Shown here piece after piece: positions 27,467-37,608 of a stretch of DNA of 64,000 bases. The stretch is from positions 53,914 to 117,913 of the forward strand of contig NZ_JAUYNV010000010.1 of assembly GCF_030698125.1 (NCBI RefSeq), given 5' to 3'. The stretch comes from Methyloversatilis sp. GTDB taxonomy: Bacteria > Pseudomonadota > Gammaproteobacteria > Burkholderiales > Rhodocyclaceae. The translations under genes and the position numbers were made by a program. Below the pieces are notes generated by a model. It saw nothing but the letters and a program-made list of their open reading frames with translations, was not told the DNA's origin and made no database searches. Positions within the stretch are counted from its first letter, which is position 1. Each line of letters opens with the position of its first letter.

Positions 27467-29089
27467 ATGTCTCGAAAACTCACCACCGCAGTCCGGCTTT
27501 CTCTTGGTTTCGGAGCGCTGCTGGGCTTGCTCGTCATTTCAGTCGGAATGGGTCTGAACCGGCTTGCGTCGATAGAAAACATGGTCGAACGCATCGTCGA
27601 AGTGGACTGGAAGAAGAGCGTGCTGGCGAACAACGCGATCGATCTGATGAACAGCAATACGCGAGAAAGCTTTCTGCTGTTCCACATAGCCGACCCGGCG
27701 CCAGTGAAACAGCGCATCGCGTCGAACGTGCAGGCGATAACCACCACGCTCGAAAAACTCGACCAGTTGATATACCGCCCCGAGGGAAAAGCCATGCTCG
27801 AGGACATCCGGGCGCTACGCAAACGCTATGTCGATTCATTCCAGCGGGTCTCGCGTCTGCTCGACTCGGATCAGCGTGATCAGGCCTCGCACCTGATGAC
27901 CTCGGAGACAGTGCCGGCGCTCGATCTGCTGCTTGCCTCGATCAGCAGGCTGGTCGAGCTCCAGGGCAAGATTCTCGAGCAGAGCGGCGCAACTGCAGCA
28001 GCTAGTTACATCGATGCACGCAACCAACTGTTCGCGTTTCTGGGCCTTGCAATCGTACTCGCAGGCGCGCTGTCGTGGTGGATCATCCGGGCAGTCACGC
28101 GGCCTCTGGGTGGCGAACCGGACGACGCCAAGGCCGCAGTGGAGAAATTTGCCCTGGGTGACCTGACTGCAGACATCCAACTGAAGGCGGGAGATACGCA
28201 CAGCCTGCTGGCAGCACTGCAGCAGATGCAGCGCAGCCAACGGGTAATGATCGAAAAACTGACCAGCAACGCCAACAGCGTGGCCAACGCAGCCGAACAG
28301 TTGGCCGTCGCCTCTAAACAGATTGCAACGAGTTCCGCACATCAGAGCGACGCCGCGTCAGGCATGGCCAGCGCGGTGGAAGAGATGACCGTAAGCATCA
28401 ACCAGGTAACGGAGAGCGCCGGCGAAGCACGGCGGGTAACAAGCGAGGCAGGGGACCTTTCGCACAGCGGAAGCGGAATCATTGTGAAGACAGTCGCGGA
28501 GATGCAAGTTATCGCCAACACGGTAACCGAGGCGGCAAAGACCATACAGGCTGCGGGCGACAGCTCGCAGAAGATTTCGAGCATCGTTCAAGTCATCAAG
28601 GATGTTGCGGATCAGACCAATTTGCTTGCACTCAACGCAGCCATTGAAGCAGCCCGCGCCGGCGAACAGGGTCGCGGCTTTGCCGTGGTGGCCGACGAGG
28701 TCAGAAAGTTGGCGGAGCGAACCGCGCAAGCCACTACCGACATCAGCAACATGATCACGTCCATACAGCAGAGTTCGAGCTCTGCGGTCCAGACCATGGA
28801 ACAGGCGGTCATCCGCGTCGAAGACGGAGTGAGATTCGCAAACGAGGCCGGAGAGTCGATGCGGGCAATCAGCGGCGGCACGCAGCGCGCCGTCTCGGCG
28901 GTGAGCGAAATATCGAGTGCGCTCAGGGAACAAAGTACCGCGAGCAACGACATTGCCGCCAACATCGAAAAGATTGCCCAGATGTCGGAGGAGAACAGTG
29001 CCGCCACTCAGCAGGCATCGGCCACCGCCGAGCACCTGAAGGAGCTTGCTGCGAACACCCTCGCAGCGGTGCACGTATTCCGGATCTGA
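27467..29089 (+). CDS. Methyl-accepting chemotaxis protein
   Basis: 540 residues from the ATG at 27467 (AAAGGGAG upstream; an earlier TTG at 27446 is unlikely). Membrane segment 1 at about 10-32, a periplasmic four-helix-bundle sensor of about 150 residues, membrane segment 2 ([19 protein letters not shown]), HAMP, and the cytoplasmic signalling domain with the hairpin tip [20 protein letters not shown], which binds CheA and CheW. The N-terminal sensor is clearly related to that of the kinase at 23901 (shared LLVIS...GLNRLA, LMN...LFH and DEASHLM/DQASHLM positions). No CheB/CheR-binding tail pentapeptide is seen. Confidence 0.95.
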   Translation: MSRKLTTAVRLSLGFGALLGLLVISVGMGLNRLASIENMVERIVEVDWKKSVLANNAIDLMNSNTRESFLLFHIADPAPVKQRIASNVQAITTTLEKLDQLIYRPEGKAMLEDIRALRKRYVDSFQRVSRLLDSDQRDQASHLMTSETVPALDLLLASISRLVELQGKILEQSGATAAASYIDARNQLFAFLGLAIVLAGALSWWIIRAVTRPLGGEPDDAKAAVEKFALGDLTADIQLKAGDTHSLLAALQQMQRSQRVMIEKLTSNANSVANAAEQLAVASKQIATSSAHQSDAASGMASAVEEMTVSINQVTESAGEARRVTSEAGDLSHSGSGIIVKTVAEMQVIANTVTEAAKTIQAAGDSSQKISSIVQVIKDVADQTNLLALNAAIEAARAGEQGRGFAVVADEVRKLAERTAQATTDISNMITSIQQSSSSAVQTMEQAVIRVEDGVRFANEAGESMRAISGGTQRAVSAVSEISSALREQSTASNDIAANIEKIAQMSEENSAATQQASATAEHLKELAANTLAAVHVFRI

Positions 29090-29262
29090 GCTGTGCATGG
29101 CGGCCCCCCGCGAGTGCCTTTTGCGGCGGACGAAGATTCCTGCGCCCCGGTCGCCACACGGAAATCATCCCTAGGCCAGCACTCGATATGGATGACCTTG
29201 GTAGCGCGGATCGAAGCAACGAGATGTGTTGTCCATAGATTCCAAGCAGAGGCAAAAACGAT

Positions 29263-32200
29263 ATGAGCATACAACGTCTGTTCTATGTGATCGCCGGTCT
29301 GTGCGCACTGATATCCGCCGGCGCAGGGTACTGGCAACTGACCGACAGCCGCGCAAAGCTGCGTGCGGCTGAGTGGACTCTTCATGCCAATCGCCTGAGC
29401 GACGTTGCCCAGAAAACGAGCGCCAGCCTCGCGATGGAACGCGGCATCACGGCAGCGATGCTCGCCCGTCCGGCCGACGCCAGCCCTTCCATGCAGCAAG
29501 AGATGCGACGCATTCGCGCAGACGTGGGCAGCCTCTACGCGCAGCTCGATACGATCACGGAATTACTGTCCACGCGTGCTCCCGACCACCAGCTTTTTTT
29601 CAAGCTGAAAGAGCTGAGAGAGCTTCGTTCGCAGATGGAGATATTTCGCGCAAGGGTGGACGAACAACTGCGTGGCAGCGCCAACGAACTCGACCCGGAA
29701 CGATGGATTGATCTGATGACGCGCTGCATCGCCGATTTGCAGAACCTCGCGGCAATCAGCATGCAGCCGCGTCACGACAACCGTTACACCCTTCTTGCTT
29801 CAGGGCCGGTCATCAAGGATCTTCTGTTCACCCTCAATGACTACGTCGGACGCGAACGCGCGGTGATTGGCGTTGCAATCGCGCGGAACCTGCCGCTGAG
29901 CGAAAAGGAACGGCGAATTCTCGACGAATCCCACATCATCGCAGTCCGCACTCGCGAGCGTATCGAAGCCATTCTCGCTCATCAGCCGGCGGATCCGGCC
30001 CTCATGCAGGCACGCCTGACCTTCGCCGCGGACTATCTGGGACGCCATGAAGATCTGCGTGCCCAGATCTATGCGAGCAGTCTGGCGAGGGAACCTTATT
30101 CAGTCGATGCAGAGCGGTGGTATCGCGAGGCAACGGTTGGTATCAACGCGATCCTGGGGTTGTCGTCGACCTTGAGTTCGCAGCTGGAAGTCGATATCGC
30201 GCGCCTTCGCGCCCACGCAGCCAGAACGATGGACCTGCTTGTGGTGATCTTCTGCGCGCTGGCCATTCTGTTCGCGATATCGGCGCAGATTTTCCGGCGC
30301 CGCATCCTGCGTCCGCTGAATGCCCTTGAACAGGCCGCCAAGGCGATTTCGCAGGGGGACCTCCGACAGGCACCTGTGCCGCAAGGCGGTGATGAACTCG
30401 GACACCTCGGCAAGACCTTCGAATTCATGCGCCAATCGTTGCTTGAAGATATCGCGCGGCGCGAACAGGATGATTCAGCGCTGCGCAAGCTCAACGCGCT
30501 GATCGAGCAGAGCACAAGCGCGATGTTTGTGACGGACGCCAACGGGATCATCGAATACGCGAACACGCAGTTCAGTGCGATTACCGGCTACCCCAAGAAC
30601 GAGGCACTTGGACGCAAGGCTGGCTTCTGGAGATCCAACCTGACGCCGACAGGGCTGTACCGGCAGATGTGGGAAGCGGTGCAGGAAGGAAAGGTGTGGG
30701 AAGGCGAGATGATCAACCGGCGCAAAAACGGCGAGCTGTACTGGGCATCGATGACCGTCAGCCCGGTTAGCGACAAGGCGGGCGTGATCACCCACTTCAT
30801 CAGCATCCAGAGCGACATCAGCGAGCGCCGGCGGATAGAGCAGCGGCTCAATTACCTGTCGAACTACGACGAATTGACAGAATTGCCGAATCGGGCGCTG
30901 CTTGCACAGCACTTTGTACACGCAAGCGCCGAAGCGCGGCTGCATGCTTCGATGATCGGATTCGTGTCGATCGGAATCAGCCGCTTCAAGCGGATCAATG
31001 ACAGCCTCGGGCAGGATGTGGGCGACCAGCTGCTCCGCGTCGTTGCACAACGGCTCGGTGATTGCGCACGCAGCGGCGACATGGTGTCGCGCCACAGCGG
31101 CACCGAGTTCACGTTGATGGCCACAAAACTCGGCCAGCCCGACGAAATGATCGACCTGCTTGCACGCATCAACGGCATCGTGAATCGGCCTGTAATCATC
31201 AAGGGCGAGAAACTGCAGCTCACGATCAATGCGGGTGCCAGTCTGATGCCGCGCGACGGCGACACACTCGACGAACTGTTGCGCAAGGCGACCACCGCAC
31301 TCCACCACGCAGAACGCAATGGGCTCAGTCATTGCCTGTATACCGACGCGCTCGACCAGGATGCACAGGAGAGGATTTCTCTGGAAAACGCGCTGCGTAC
31401 CTCGCTCGAATGCGACGGACTGGAGCTGCATTACCAGCCCAAGGTCGATCTGGCGACCGGCTGCATGGTCGGCGTCGAAGCACTGGCACGATGGTGTCAT
31501 CCGCTTACCCACGAGTATGTCTCACCTTCGCGCTTCATCCCGATTGCCGAGGAGAGCGGTCTCATCTCGCACCTCGGTGCCTGGGCCCTGCGTCAGGCCT
31601 GCCGGCAGAACAAGGCGTGGCTGGACGCAGGCCTGCCGCGGATCACGGTCGCGGTCAACCTTTCCGCCGCACAACTGCACCAGCCGTGCCTCGTCGACAC
31701 CGTCGCCGAAATCCTGAAAGAAACCGGTCTCGACCCCTCACAACTGGAACTCGAACTGACCGAAAGTGCGCTGATGGAGGATCCGGAACAGGCCAACGAC
31801 GTTCTCAGCCGCCTTAATGCACTGGGTCTGCGTCTGTCGATCGACGACTTCGGCACCGGTTATTCCAGTCTCGCCTATCTCAGCCGATTCCCGGTCGATC
31901 AGCTCAAGATCGACAGAAGCTTCGTCCAGGGGATCACGACGGACGTGGCAGCAGAAGCGATCTCGACGTCAGTGATCGCCCTGGCGCACCAGATGGGCCT
32001 GCGGGTCATCGCGGAAGGTGTCGAAACGGAGGCGCAGCTCATGTTCCTGAACCGTCACGGCTGTGACGAGATCCAGGGCTACTACTACAGCCCGCCCATT
32101 CCTGCACTGGATTTGGCGGTACTGCTCACCAGCCACAAGCAACTCGAGCTGCCAGGGCGCAACGCGCCGCAGCGCACGTTGCTCGTGGTCGATGACGAAC

Positions 32201-32589
32201 CGGCCATGCTTGCGATGATTGCACAGACTCTCGACGGTGAGGATTACCGTGTGCTCAGTGCACGCAGTGGTCGCCAGGCACTGGAGTTGCTCGCCTGCAA
32301 CGAAGTACAGGTCATTCTGACCGACGAGCGGATGCCCGAAATGGGCGGCATGGAATTTCTGAGGCTCGTGAATACCCGCTACCCGGAAACAGTGCGAATC
32401 GTCCTGTCAGGATATGCCGACACCAAGAGCATCATGGAGATCGTCAATACTGGGGCGATATACAAATATTTTACCAAACCGTGGAATGAAGCACGTTTGC
32501 GGGCAGACATCTTGGACGCTTTTCGCCATCAGGCTACACAAGCGGCTTCATCACACAACGCCGACGCGCTTGCCGAACCCGTACGTTGA
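29263..32589 (+). CDS. NIT-HAMP-PAS-GGDEF-EAL-REC c-di-GMP signalling protein
   Basis: 1108 residues. An N-terminal membrane helix, a helical sensor of the NIT (nitrate/nitrite-sensing) type with MERGITAAMLARP, a second helix (LLVVIFCALAILFAISA), HAMP, PAS/PAC (about 400-520), a GGDEF domain whose signature has decayed to HSGTEF, an EAL domain with EALARW and DDFGTGYSS intact (about 705-950), and a C-terminal receiver domain (LLVVDDEPAML, TDERMPEMGG). The expected activity is c-di-GMP hydrolysis, with the cyclase half inactive or regulatory. A receiver after EAL is unusual and suggests control by a separate kinase. Confidence 0.93.
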   Translation: MSIQRLFYVIAGLCALISAGAGYWQLTDSRAKLRAAEWTLHANRLSDVAQKTSASLAMERGITAAMLARPADASPSMQQEMRRIRADVGSLYAQLDTITELLSTRAPDHQLFFKLKELRELRSQMEIFRARVDEQLRGSANELDPERWIDLMTRCIADLQNLAAISMQPRHDNRYTLLASGPVIKDLLFTLNDYVGRERAVIGVAIARNLPLSEKERRILDESHIIAVRTRERIEAILAHQPADPALMQARLTFAADYLGRHEDLRAQIYASSLAREPYSVDAERWYREATVGINAILGLSSTLSSQLEVDIARLRAHAARTMDLLVVIFCALAILFAISAQIFRRRILRPLNALEQAAKAISQGDLRQAPVPQGGDELGHLGKTFEFMRQSLLEDIARREQDDSALRKLNALIEQSTSAMFVTDANGIIEYANTQFSAITGYPKNEALGRKAGFWRSNLTPTGLYRQMWEAVQEGKVWEGEMINRRKNGELYWASMTVSPVSDKAGVITHFISIQSDISERRRIEQRLNYLSNYDELTELPNRALLAQHFVHASAEARLHASMIGFVSIGISRFKRINDSLGQDVGDQLLRVVAQRLGDCARSGDMVSRHSGTEFTLMATKLGQPDEMIDLLARINGIVNRPVIIKGEKLQLTINAGASLMPRDGDTLDELLRKATTALHHAERNGLSHCLYTDALDQDAQERISLENALRTSLECDGLELHYQPKVDLATGCMVGVEALARWCHPLTHEYVSPSRFIPIAEESGLISHLGAWALRQACRQNKAWLDAGLPRITVAVNLSAAQLHQPCLVDTVAEILKETGLDPSQLELELTESALMEDPEQANDVLSRLNALGLRLSIDDFGTGYSSLAYLSRFPVDQLKIDRSFVQGITTDVAAEAISTSVIALAHQMGLRVIAEGVETEAQLMFLNRHGCDEIQGYYYSPPIPALDLAVLLTSHKQLELPGRNAPQRTLLVVDDEPAMLAMIAQTLDGEDYRVLSARSGRQALELLACNEVQVILTDERMPEMGGMEFLRLVNTRYPETVRIVLSGYADTKSIMEIVNTGAIYKYFTKPWNEARLRADILDAFRHQATQAASSHNADALAEPVR

Positions 32590-32792
32590 CGCAAACCAGT
32601 ACTCCGCCGAAACGGTCTGAATTAAACCAAAAGCCTCCACGAAAACCGGGACGATTTTCCCATTTGAGACTTTTGCAGGAGGAGCGAAACCCCTGGACCG
32701 GGCATGTCGTCTGGCCGGAGACGTAGGTTCGGCGCAGGACGTTCGCGGCTTTCGGCGTGCACGACAACCCGCTAATCGCGGTGACCGCAGGA
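32590..32792. other. Short non-coding gap
   Basis: Converging gene ends; no strong terminator was found, only weak hairpins. Confidence 0.4.
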
Positions 32793-34154
32793 TCAGAGCA
32801 TCGCCATGCGCGACCGGGATGTAGGCGGATTCTTTGCGAGATAACGCTTGATGCCGCGCAGGATGGCTTCGGCGAGCTTGTCCTGATAGGCATTGTCGGT
32901 CAGCCGCTTTTCTTCTTCCGGATTGGAAATGAAGGCGGTTTCGATCAGGATGGACGGCACGTCGGGCGCCTTCAGCACGGCAAAGCCGGCCTGTTCGACA
33001 TGCGGCTTGTGCAGCGTATTGACGCCGCCCAGTTCGCCCAGCACGGCGCGACCGAGCTTCATGGAGTCATTCATCGTCGCGGTCTGCGACAGATCAAGCA
33101 GGGTACGCGCGAGGTACTTGTCCTTCACGTCGAGATTGACGCCGCCGATCAGGTCGGCCGAGTTCTCGCGTTGCGCCAGCCAGCGCGCCGCCGAACTGGT
33201 CGCGCCGTGGTCGGACAGCACGAACACCGAACTGCCGCGCGCATCCGGCCGCACGAAGGCATCGGCGTGGATGGACACGAACAGGTCGGCACGCACGCGG
33301 CGGGCCTTTGCCACCCGCGTGCCCAGCGGCACGAAATAGTCGCCGTCGCGCGTCATGACGGCGCGCATCGCGGGATCGGCATCGATCTTGGCGCGCAGCC
33401 GCTGTGCCACTTCGAGCGTCACATTCTTTTCGTAACTACCGCGCCGTCCGATCGCACCCGGGTCTTCGCCGCCGTGACCGGGGTCGAGCACGATCGTGAC
33501 CAGACGACTGATCTCACCCGCGTCTTCGGCCGCTGGCGTTTTCGGGTCGGTCTTGCTGTCAGATTTCGCAGTCTGTGCCGGCGGGTCCTTCGCGGGCGCC
33601 GACTGCGCAGGTGCGTCCGGCTGATCCGGCGTCGCGTCACCCTCGTAGACGATGTCACCGCGACGCGCGAGCTGCATCAGCGGATCGACCGGATGCTGTG
33701 GATACACGTCCATCACCAGCCGGTGGCCATACTGGCCGACCGGCGCCAGAGTGAATACCTGCGGCTGGACTTCGGTCTTCAGTTCGATCACCAGCCGGAT
33801 CACGCCCGGCTTGTTGCGGCCGGCGCGGATCATCTTGATGTAGGGGTCGGCGTCGGAAATCTTGCCCGGCAGCGTACCCAGCACGTTGTTCAGTTCAAGC
33901 CCTTCGAGATCGATGACCAGGCGTTCCGGGTCCTTCACCAGAAAGTGCGAAAACTTCAGCTCGGCGCGGGATTCGAGCGTGATGCGGGTGTATTCGAGGG
34001 CGGGCCAGACGCGGACCGCCACCAGCGAGGACAGCGCTGCCTGCCCGACAGGGCTGACCGACAGCAGCAGCGCCCCGCCGGAAAAGCCCAGGAAATTGCG
34101 TCGGCTGATACCGCCGGTCAGCTCGCATCGTGTCGAACGAGGCGCCCTAGACAT
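32793..34154 (-). CDS. amiC: N-acetylmuramoyl-L-alanine amidase with TAT signal
   Basis: 453 residues from the ATG at 34154. A twin-arginine signal (SRRNFLGFSGGALLL) exports it; an AMIN domain (about 55-165) targets it to septal peptidoglycan; a Pro/Ala/Lys linker follows; the Amidase_3 domain (about 225-445) has the zinc ligand in DPGHGGEDPGA, the second in SIHADAF and the catalytic Glu in ETAFISN. It cleaves stem peptides from glycan strands during cell separation. Its start lies inside tsaE (37-base overlap), a common arrangement. Confidence 0.92.
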   Translation of the reverse strand: MSRAPRSTRCELTGGISRRNFLGFSGGALLLSVSPVGQAALSSLVAVRVWPALEYTRITLESRAELKFSHFLVKDPERLVIDLEGLELNNVLGTLPGKISDADPYIKMIRAGRNKPGVIRLVIELKTEVQPQVFTLAPVGQYGHRLVMDVYPQHPVDPLMQLARRGDIVYEGDATPDQPDAPAQSAPAKDPPAQTAKSDSKTDPKTPAAEDAGEISRLVTIVLDPGHGGEDPGAIGRRGSYEKNVTLEVAQRLRAKIDADPAMRAVMTRDGDYFVPLGTRVAKARRVRADLFVSIHADAFVRPDARGSSVFVLSDHGATSSAARWLAQRENSADLIGGVNLDVKDKYLARTLLDLSQTATMNDSMKLGRAVLGELGGVNTLHKPHVEQAGFAVLKAPDVPSILIETAFISNPEEEKRLTDNAYQDKLAEAILRGIKRYLAKNPPTSRSRMAML

Positions 34155-34612
34155 GTGCGCCCCGCGTCGCTGCAGGCGGACAGCTGCGCACGACGCGCGT
34201 CGCCGACGACGGCGAGCCCGATGCGCAGATCGGGGGGCGGCAGATGGCCGCCGGCCTTGTCCGGCCACTCGACCAGACAGACGCCGCCAGCCGGGCCGGT
34301 TTGCCCGAAATACTCGTCCAGACCTGCTTCAATGAATTCATCAGGGTCCGCGAATCGATAAAAATCAAAGTGATACAGCGGGAAGTTTAAGCTAGAAATA
34401 GCATAAGATTCAAGCAATGTGAAGGTCGGGCTTTTCACCTTGCCGGTATGGCCCAGCGCGCGCAGCACGCCGCGCACCAAGGTGGTCTTGCCGGCACCCA
34501 GGTCGCCTTCGAGAAAAAACGTCAGGCCGGGACGCAGGATCGCCGCCAGACGTGCGCCCAGTGCCTCGGTCGCCTCGGTGTCGGCCAGATCGATGCTGAA
34601 AAAGTCGGTCAT
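34118..34612 (-). CDS. tsaE: tRNA threonylcarbamoyladenosine biosynthesis ATPase
   Basis: 164 residues; the ATG at 34612 is preferred over a TTG two codons earlier. Walker A is GDLGAGKTTL, followed by SPTFTLLESY and HFDFYRF, typical of TsaE (YjeE), which works with TsaB and TsaD to make t6A37 in tRNAs. The gene precedes and overlaps amiC. The C-terminal 20 residues are less conserved. Confidence 0.92.
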   Translation of the reverse strand: MTDFFSIDLADTEATEALGARLAAILRPGLTFFLEGDLGAGKTTLVRGVLRALGHTGKVKSPTFTLLESYAISSLNFPLYHFDFYRFADPDEFIEAGLDEYFGQTGPAGGVCLVEWPDKAGGHLPPPDLRIGLAVVGDARRAQLSACSDAGRTCLGRLVRHDAS

Positions 34613-34717
34613 GGGCAAAGGGTTGCACGCAAAATCGGAGTTTCGCCATTATCAACCGGCGGTCGCACGACCCGGCGTACTTCTCCTGAAGCACCAGTGC
34701 TGTTCAAATTTTCATCC

Positions 34718-35824
34718 ATGCCCGCACGTTCGACTTCACCTCCATCCCTGCCCTGTTCGCCCGACGAACTGGCTACGCAGATCCGCTGCTGGGCCCATGA
34801 ACTGGGCTTTGCGTCCGTCGGCTTTGCCGGTGTCGATCTGGGCGATGCGGAAACCCGGTTGATGGAATGGCTGGCCGCAGGTCGCCACGGCGACATGCAC
34901 TACATGGAACGGCACGGCACCGCGCGCGCGCGCCCGGCCGAGCTGGTACCGGGCACGCTGTCGGTCATCAGCGTGCGTTTGCCGTATTGGCCCGGCGCTC
35001 AGGAGGCCGCCGACGCCCAGGCCGTACTCGACGACGCAGACGCCGCTTACGTGTCGCGCTACGCGCTCGGCCGCGATTACCACAAGGTGCTGCGCGCCCG
35101 ACTGCAGGCACTGGCAGATCGCATCGAAGCGCAGGTCGGTCCGTTCGGCTACCGCGCCTTCACCGATTCGGCACCGGTCATGGAAGTCGAAATCGCGCGC
35201 CGCGCCGCGCTGGGCTGGCGCGGCAAGCACACCTTGCTGATCCATCGCGACGCCGGTTCGCTGTTCTTCCTCGGCGAGCTCTTCACCAATCTGCCGTTGC
35301 CGGTCGACGCCCCGCAGCCCGATCACTGCGGCACCTGCACGCGCTGCATCGACGTGTGCCCGACCGGCGCCATCGTCGCGCCCTATCAGCTGGACGCACG
35401 ACTGTGCGTGTCCTATCTGACGATCGAACTCGACGGCTCGATTCCCGAACCGCTGCGACCGGCGATCGGCAACCGCATCTACGGCTGCGACGACTGCCAG
35501 CTCGTCTGCCCGTGGAACCGCCACGCCCAGCTCGCCGTGGAACCCGATTTCGCGGTGCGCAACGGGCTCGACCGGGCGTCGCTGACCGAACTGTTCGCCT
35601 GGAGCGAAGACGAATTCGACACGAAGCTTGCCGGCAGCGCGATCCGTCGCATCGGCCATGCGCGCTGGCTGCGCAACATCGCGGTCGCGCTCGGCAATGC
35701 GCCGGCCACCGCATCGAACATGGCTGCCCTCAGCGCGCGCGCTGACCATCCGTCGGCCATGGTGCGCGAACACGTCGCCTGGGCGCTCGCCCGACAACAT
35801 TCACCGGATCCCCAGCATGACTGA
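34718..35824 (+). CDS. queG: Epoxyqueuosine reductase
   Basis: 368 residues from the ATG at 34718; the open frame upstream is antisense to tsaE. The last step of queuosine synthesis in tRNA wobble position, using cobalamin and two 4Fe-4S clusters. Cluster ligands lie in CGTCTRCIDVCPTGAI and GCDDCQLVCPWN. Family words HYMERHGTARARP and RDYHKVLR are present. Divergent from tsaE with a 105-base gap; overlaps slyX by 8 bases. Confidence 0.95.
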   Translation: MPARSTSPPSLPCSPDELATQIRCWAHELGFASVGFAGVDLGDAETRLMEWLAAGRHGDMHYMERHGTARARPAELVPGTLSVISVRLPYWPGAQEAADAQAVLDDADAAYVSRYALGRDYHKVLRARLQALADRIEAQVGPFGYRAFTDSAPVMEVEIARRAALGWRGKHTLLIHRDAGSLFFLGELFTNLPLPVDAPQPDHCGTCTRCIDVCPTGAIVAPYQLDARLCVSYLTIELDGSIPEPLRPAIGNRIYGCDDCQLVCPWNRHAQLAVEPDFAVRNGLDRASLTELFAWSEDEFDTKLAGSAIRRIGHARWLRNIAVALGNAPATASNMAALSARADHPSAMVREHVAWALARQHSPDPQHD

Positions 35825-36050
35825 GCCCCTGAAAACCGAACGATTCGATGAACTCGAGGCGCGCGTCGCACTGATGGACGACCTGCTCGACACGCTGAAC
35901 CGCACCGTGTTCGACCAGCAGCGCCAGATCGAATCGCTGCAGCAGCAGCTGCGCCATCTTTACCAGCAGGTTCAGTCGTCGCAGCAGGCTGACGCCGACC
36001 GTAGCACCGACGCCGACGACCCGAGACAGGACATCCCGCCGCACTGGTGA
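35817..36050 (+). CDS. slyX: SlyX family protein
   Basis: 77 residues: an N-terminal coiled coil (LEARVALMDDLLDTLN, DQQRQIESLQQQLRHLYQQV) and a C-terminal tail with PPHW, the hallmark ending of SlyX. Function not established. It starts within the queG stop region (8-base overlap). Confidence 0.88.
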   Translation: MTEPLKTERFDELEARVALMDDLLDTLNRTVFDQQRQIESLQQQLRHLYQQVQSSQQADADRSTDADDPRQDIPPHW

Positions 36051-36167
36051 GGGCGGGGCGACGGGAGCACTTCTTCCCGGAAGGCCACGCTGCACTGGAA
36101 GATTCCAGTGGGGAAATGCGTCGTGCGGAAGTTGCAGGTGGGAGCGGGTGCTGTGGGGGCGCGAAAG

Positions 36168-37100
36168 TCAGCGATCCTGCGCTTCGAGTGCGCTGGCGCA
36201 CGACGCCAGCCGCCAGTGTCCGATCGCCCACGCGAGCAGGGCGTCTCGACCGGCCGCGATGACTTCCGCTGGTGGCGCGTGATTGAGGAAGCACAGCGCT
36301 TGCGCCAGATCCGGGACGACGTTGGCGGCTTCGAGCGGTCGGGCCAGCGTCTGCTTCGACAGCTTTTCACCGTGCGCATCCAGCACCAGCGGCACATGCG
36401 CATAGCGTGGCTGCGCCAGCCGGAGCGCCTGCTGCAACAGGATCTGACGCGGCGTGGAACCCAGCAGGTCGGCGCCGCGCACCACATCGGTCACGCCCTG
36501 CTCGGCGTCATCCACCACCACCGCCAGCTGATAGGCGCAGAAACCGTCGGCGCGCCACAGCACGAATTCGCCGACGTCCGCCGCGACGTCGATGGACTGG
36601 CGACCGCAGATGGCATCGTCGAATGTGACCACTCCGGGCGGCACGCGAAAGCGCCAGGCGCGCGGCGCGATGCCGACCCGGTCGCGACAGGTGCCCGGGT
36701 AGCGGCGCGTGCCGTCGAGCGACAGCGGCTGGCTTTCCAGATTGCGCCGGGTGCAGGCGCAGGCGAACGCCAGATCCGCTGCAATCAGTCGATCGAGCGC
36801 CGCGCGGTAAAGACGTGTGCGCAAGCTTTGCCACAACAACTCACCATCCCAGTACAGGCCGAGCGCGTCGAGCTGATGCAGGATGATGTCGGCAGCGGCC
36901 TTGCTGCAACGGGGTTCATCGACATCCTCGATGCGAAGAAGCCACTGACCGCCGTGAGCACGGGCGTCCAGCCAGCTGGCGAGCGCGGCGACCAGCGAAC
37001 CCTTGTGCAGCGGCCCGGTCGGACTGGGTGCAAAGCGGCCGACGTACGGCAGCGCTTGCTCCACACGCGGAACAACCAGGGCGCGACTATCGGCTACCAT
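36168..37100 (-). CDS. gluQ: Glutamyl-Q tRNA(Asp) synthetase
   Basis: 310 residues, the GluRS catalytic domain without an anticodon-binding domain. Signature 1 is [15 protein letters not shown], signature 2 is EKLSKQ. It attaches glutamate to queuosine in tRNA-Asp, so it belongs functionally with queG about 0.3 kb away. A Cys-rich [10 protein letters not shown] segment replaces part of the zinc site of the family. Divergent from the thioredoxin gene. Confidence 0.93.
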   Translation of the reverse strand: MVADSRALVVPRVEQALPYVGRFAPSPTGPLHKGSLVAALASWLDARAHGGQWLLRIEDVDEPRCSKAAADIILHQLDALGLYWDGELLWQSLRTRLYRAALDRLIAADLAFACACTRRNLESQPLSLDGTRRYPGTCRDRVGIAPRAWRFRVPPGVVTFDDAICGRQSIDVAADVGEFVLWRADGFCAYQLAVVVDDAEQGVTDVVRGADLLGSTPRQILLQQALRLAQPRYAHVPLVLDAHGEKLSKQTLARPLEAANVVPDLAQALCFLNHAPPAEVIAAGRDALLAWAIGHWRLASCASALEAQDR

Positions 37101-37146
37101 GCGCCGTCATCCGCAAACGCCCCACCACGAAAGCCCAAGGACAACC

Positions 37147-37524
37147 ATGGCCACCCTCGACCTCACCGCTGATACCTTCAACACGACGATAGAAAACAAT
37201 CCGTTCGTCCTCATCGATTTCTGGGCCTCGTGGTGCAGTCCCTGCCGCAATTTTGCGCCGGTGTTCGAAGCCGCGTCGGAAAAGCACCCGGACATCGTGT
37301 TCGCCAAGATCAACACCGAAGAGGAACAGGGCATCGCGGCAGAATTCGGCATCCGCTCGATTCCCACGCTGATGCTGTTCCGCGACCAGATCATCCTGTA
37401 CTCGGAATCCGGTGCCCTGCCGGCGATGCAGCTCGAACAGCTGATCGAACAGGCGCGTGCGCTGGACATGGACGCGGTCCGCGCCGAAATGGCGGAGACG
37501 GCGGCGAAGGAAGCGAAAGGCTGA
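37147..37524 (+). CDS. Thioredoxin
   Basis: 125 residues from the ATG at 37147 (AAGGA upstream). Thioredoxin fold with FWASWCSPCRNFAPVF; the active site is CSPC rather than the usual CGPC, which tends to change redox potential. The cis-proline is in RSIPTLMLF. A 15-20-residue charged alanine-rich tail follows the fold. Cytoplasmic, with no signal peptide. Confidence 0.9.
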   Translation: MATLDLTADTFNTTIENNPFVLIDFWASWCSPCRNFAPVFEAASEKHPDIVFAKINTEEEQGIAAEFGIRSIPTLMLFRDQIILYSESGALPAMQLEQLIEQARALDMDAVRAEMAETAAKEAKG

Positions 37525-37608
37525 AATCCGGTCCGTCCGCGCAGGCCGTCTTTCGCGGGCACAAGCCGGCAGATTCGCGTTCATGTTGTCGATGCAGCAG
37601 ACAGGGCG

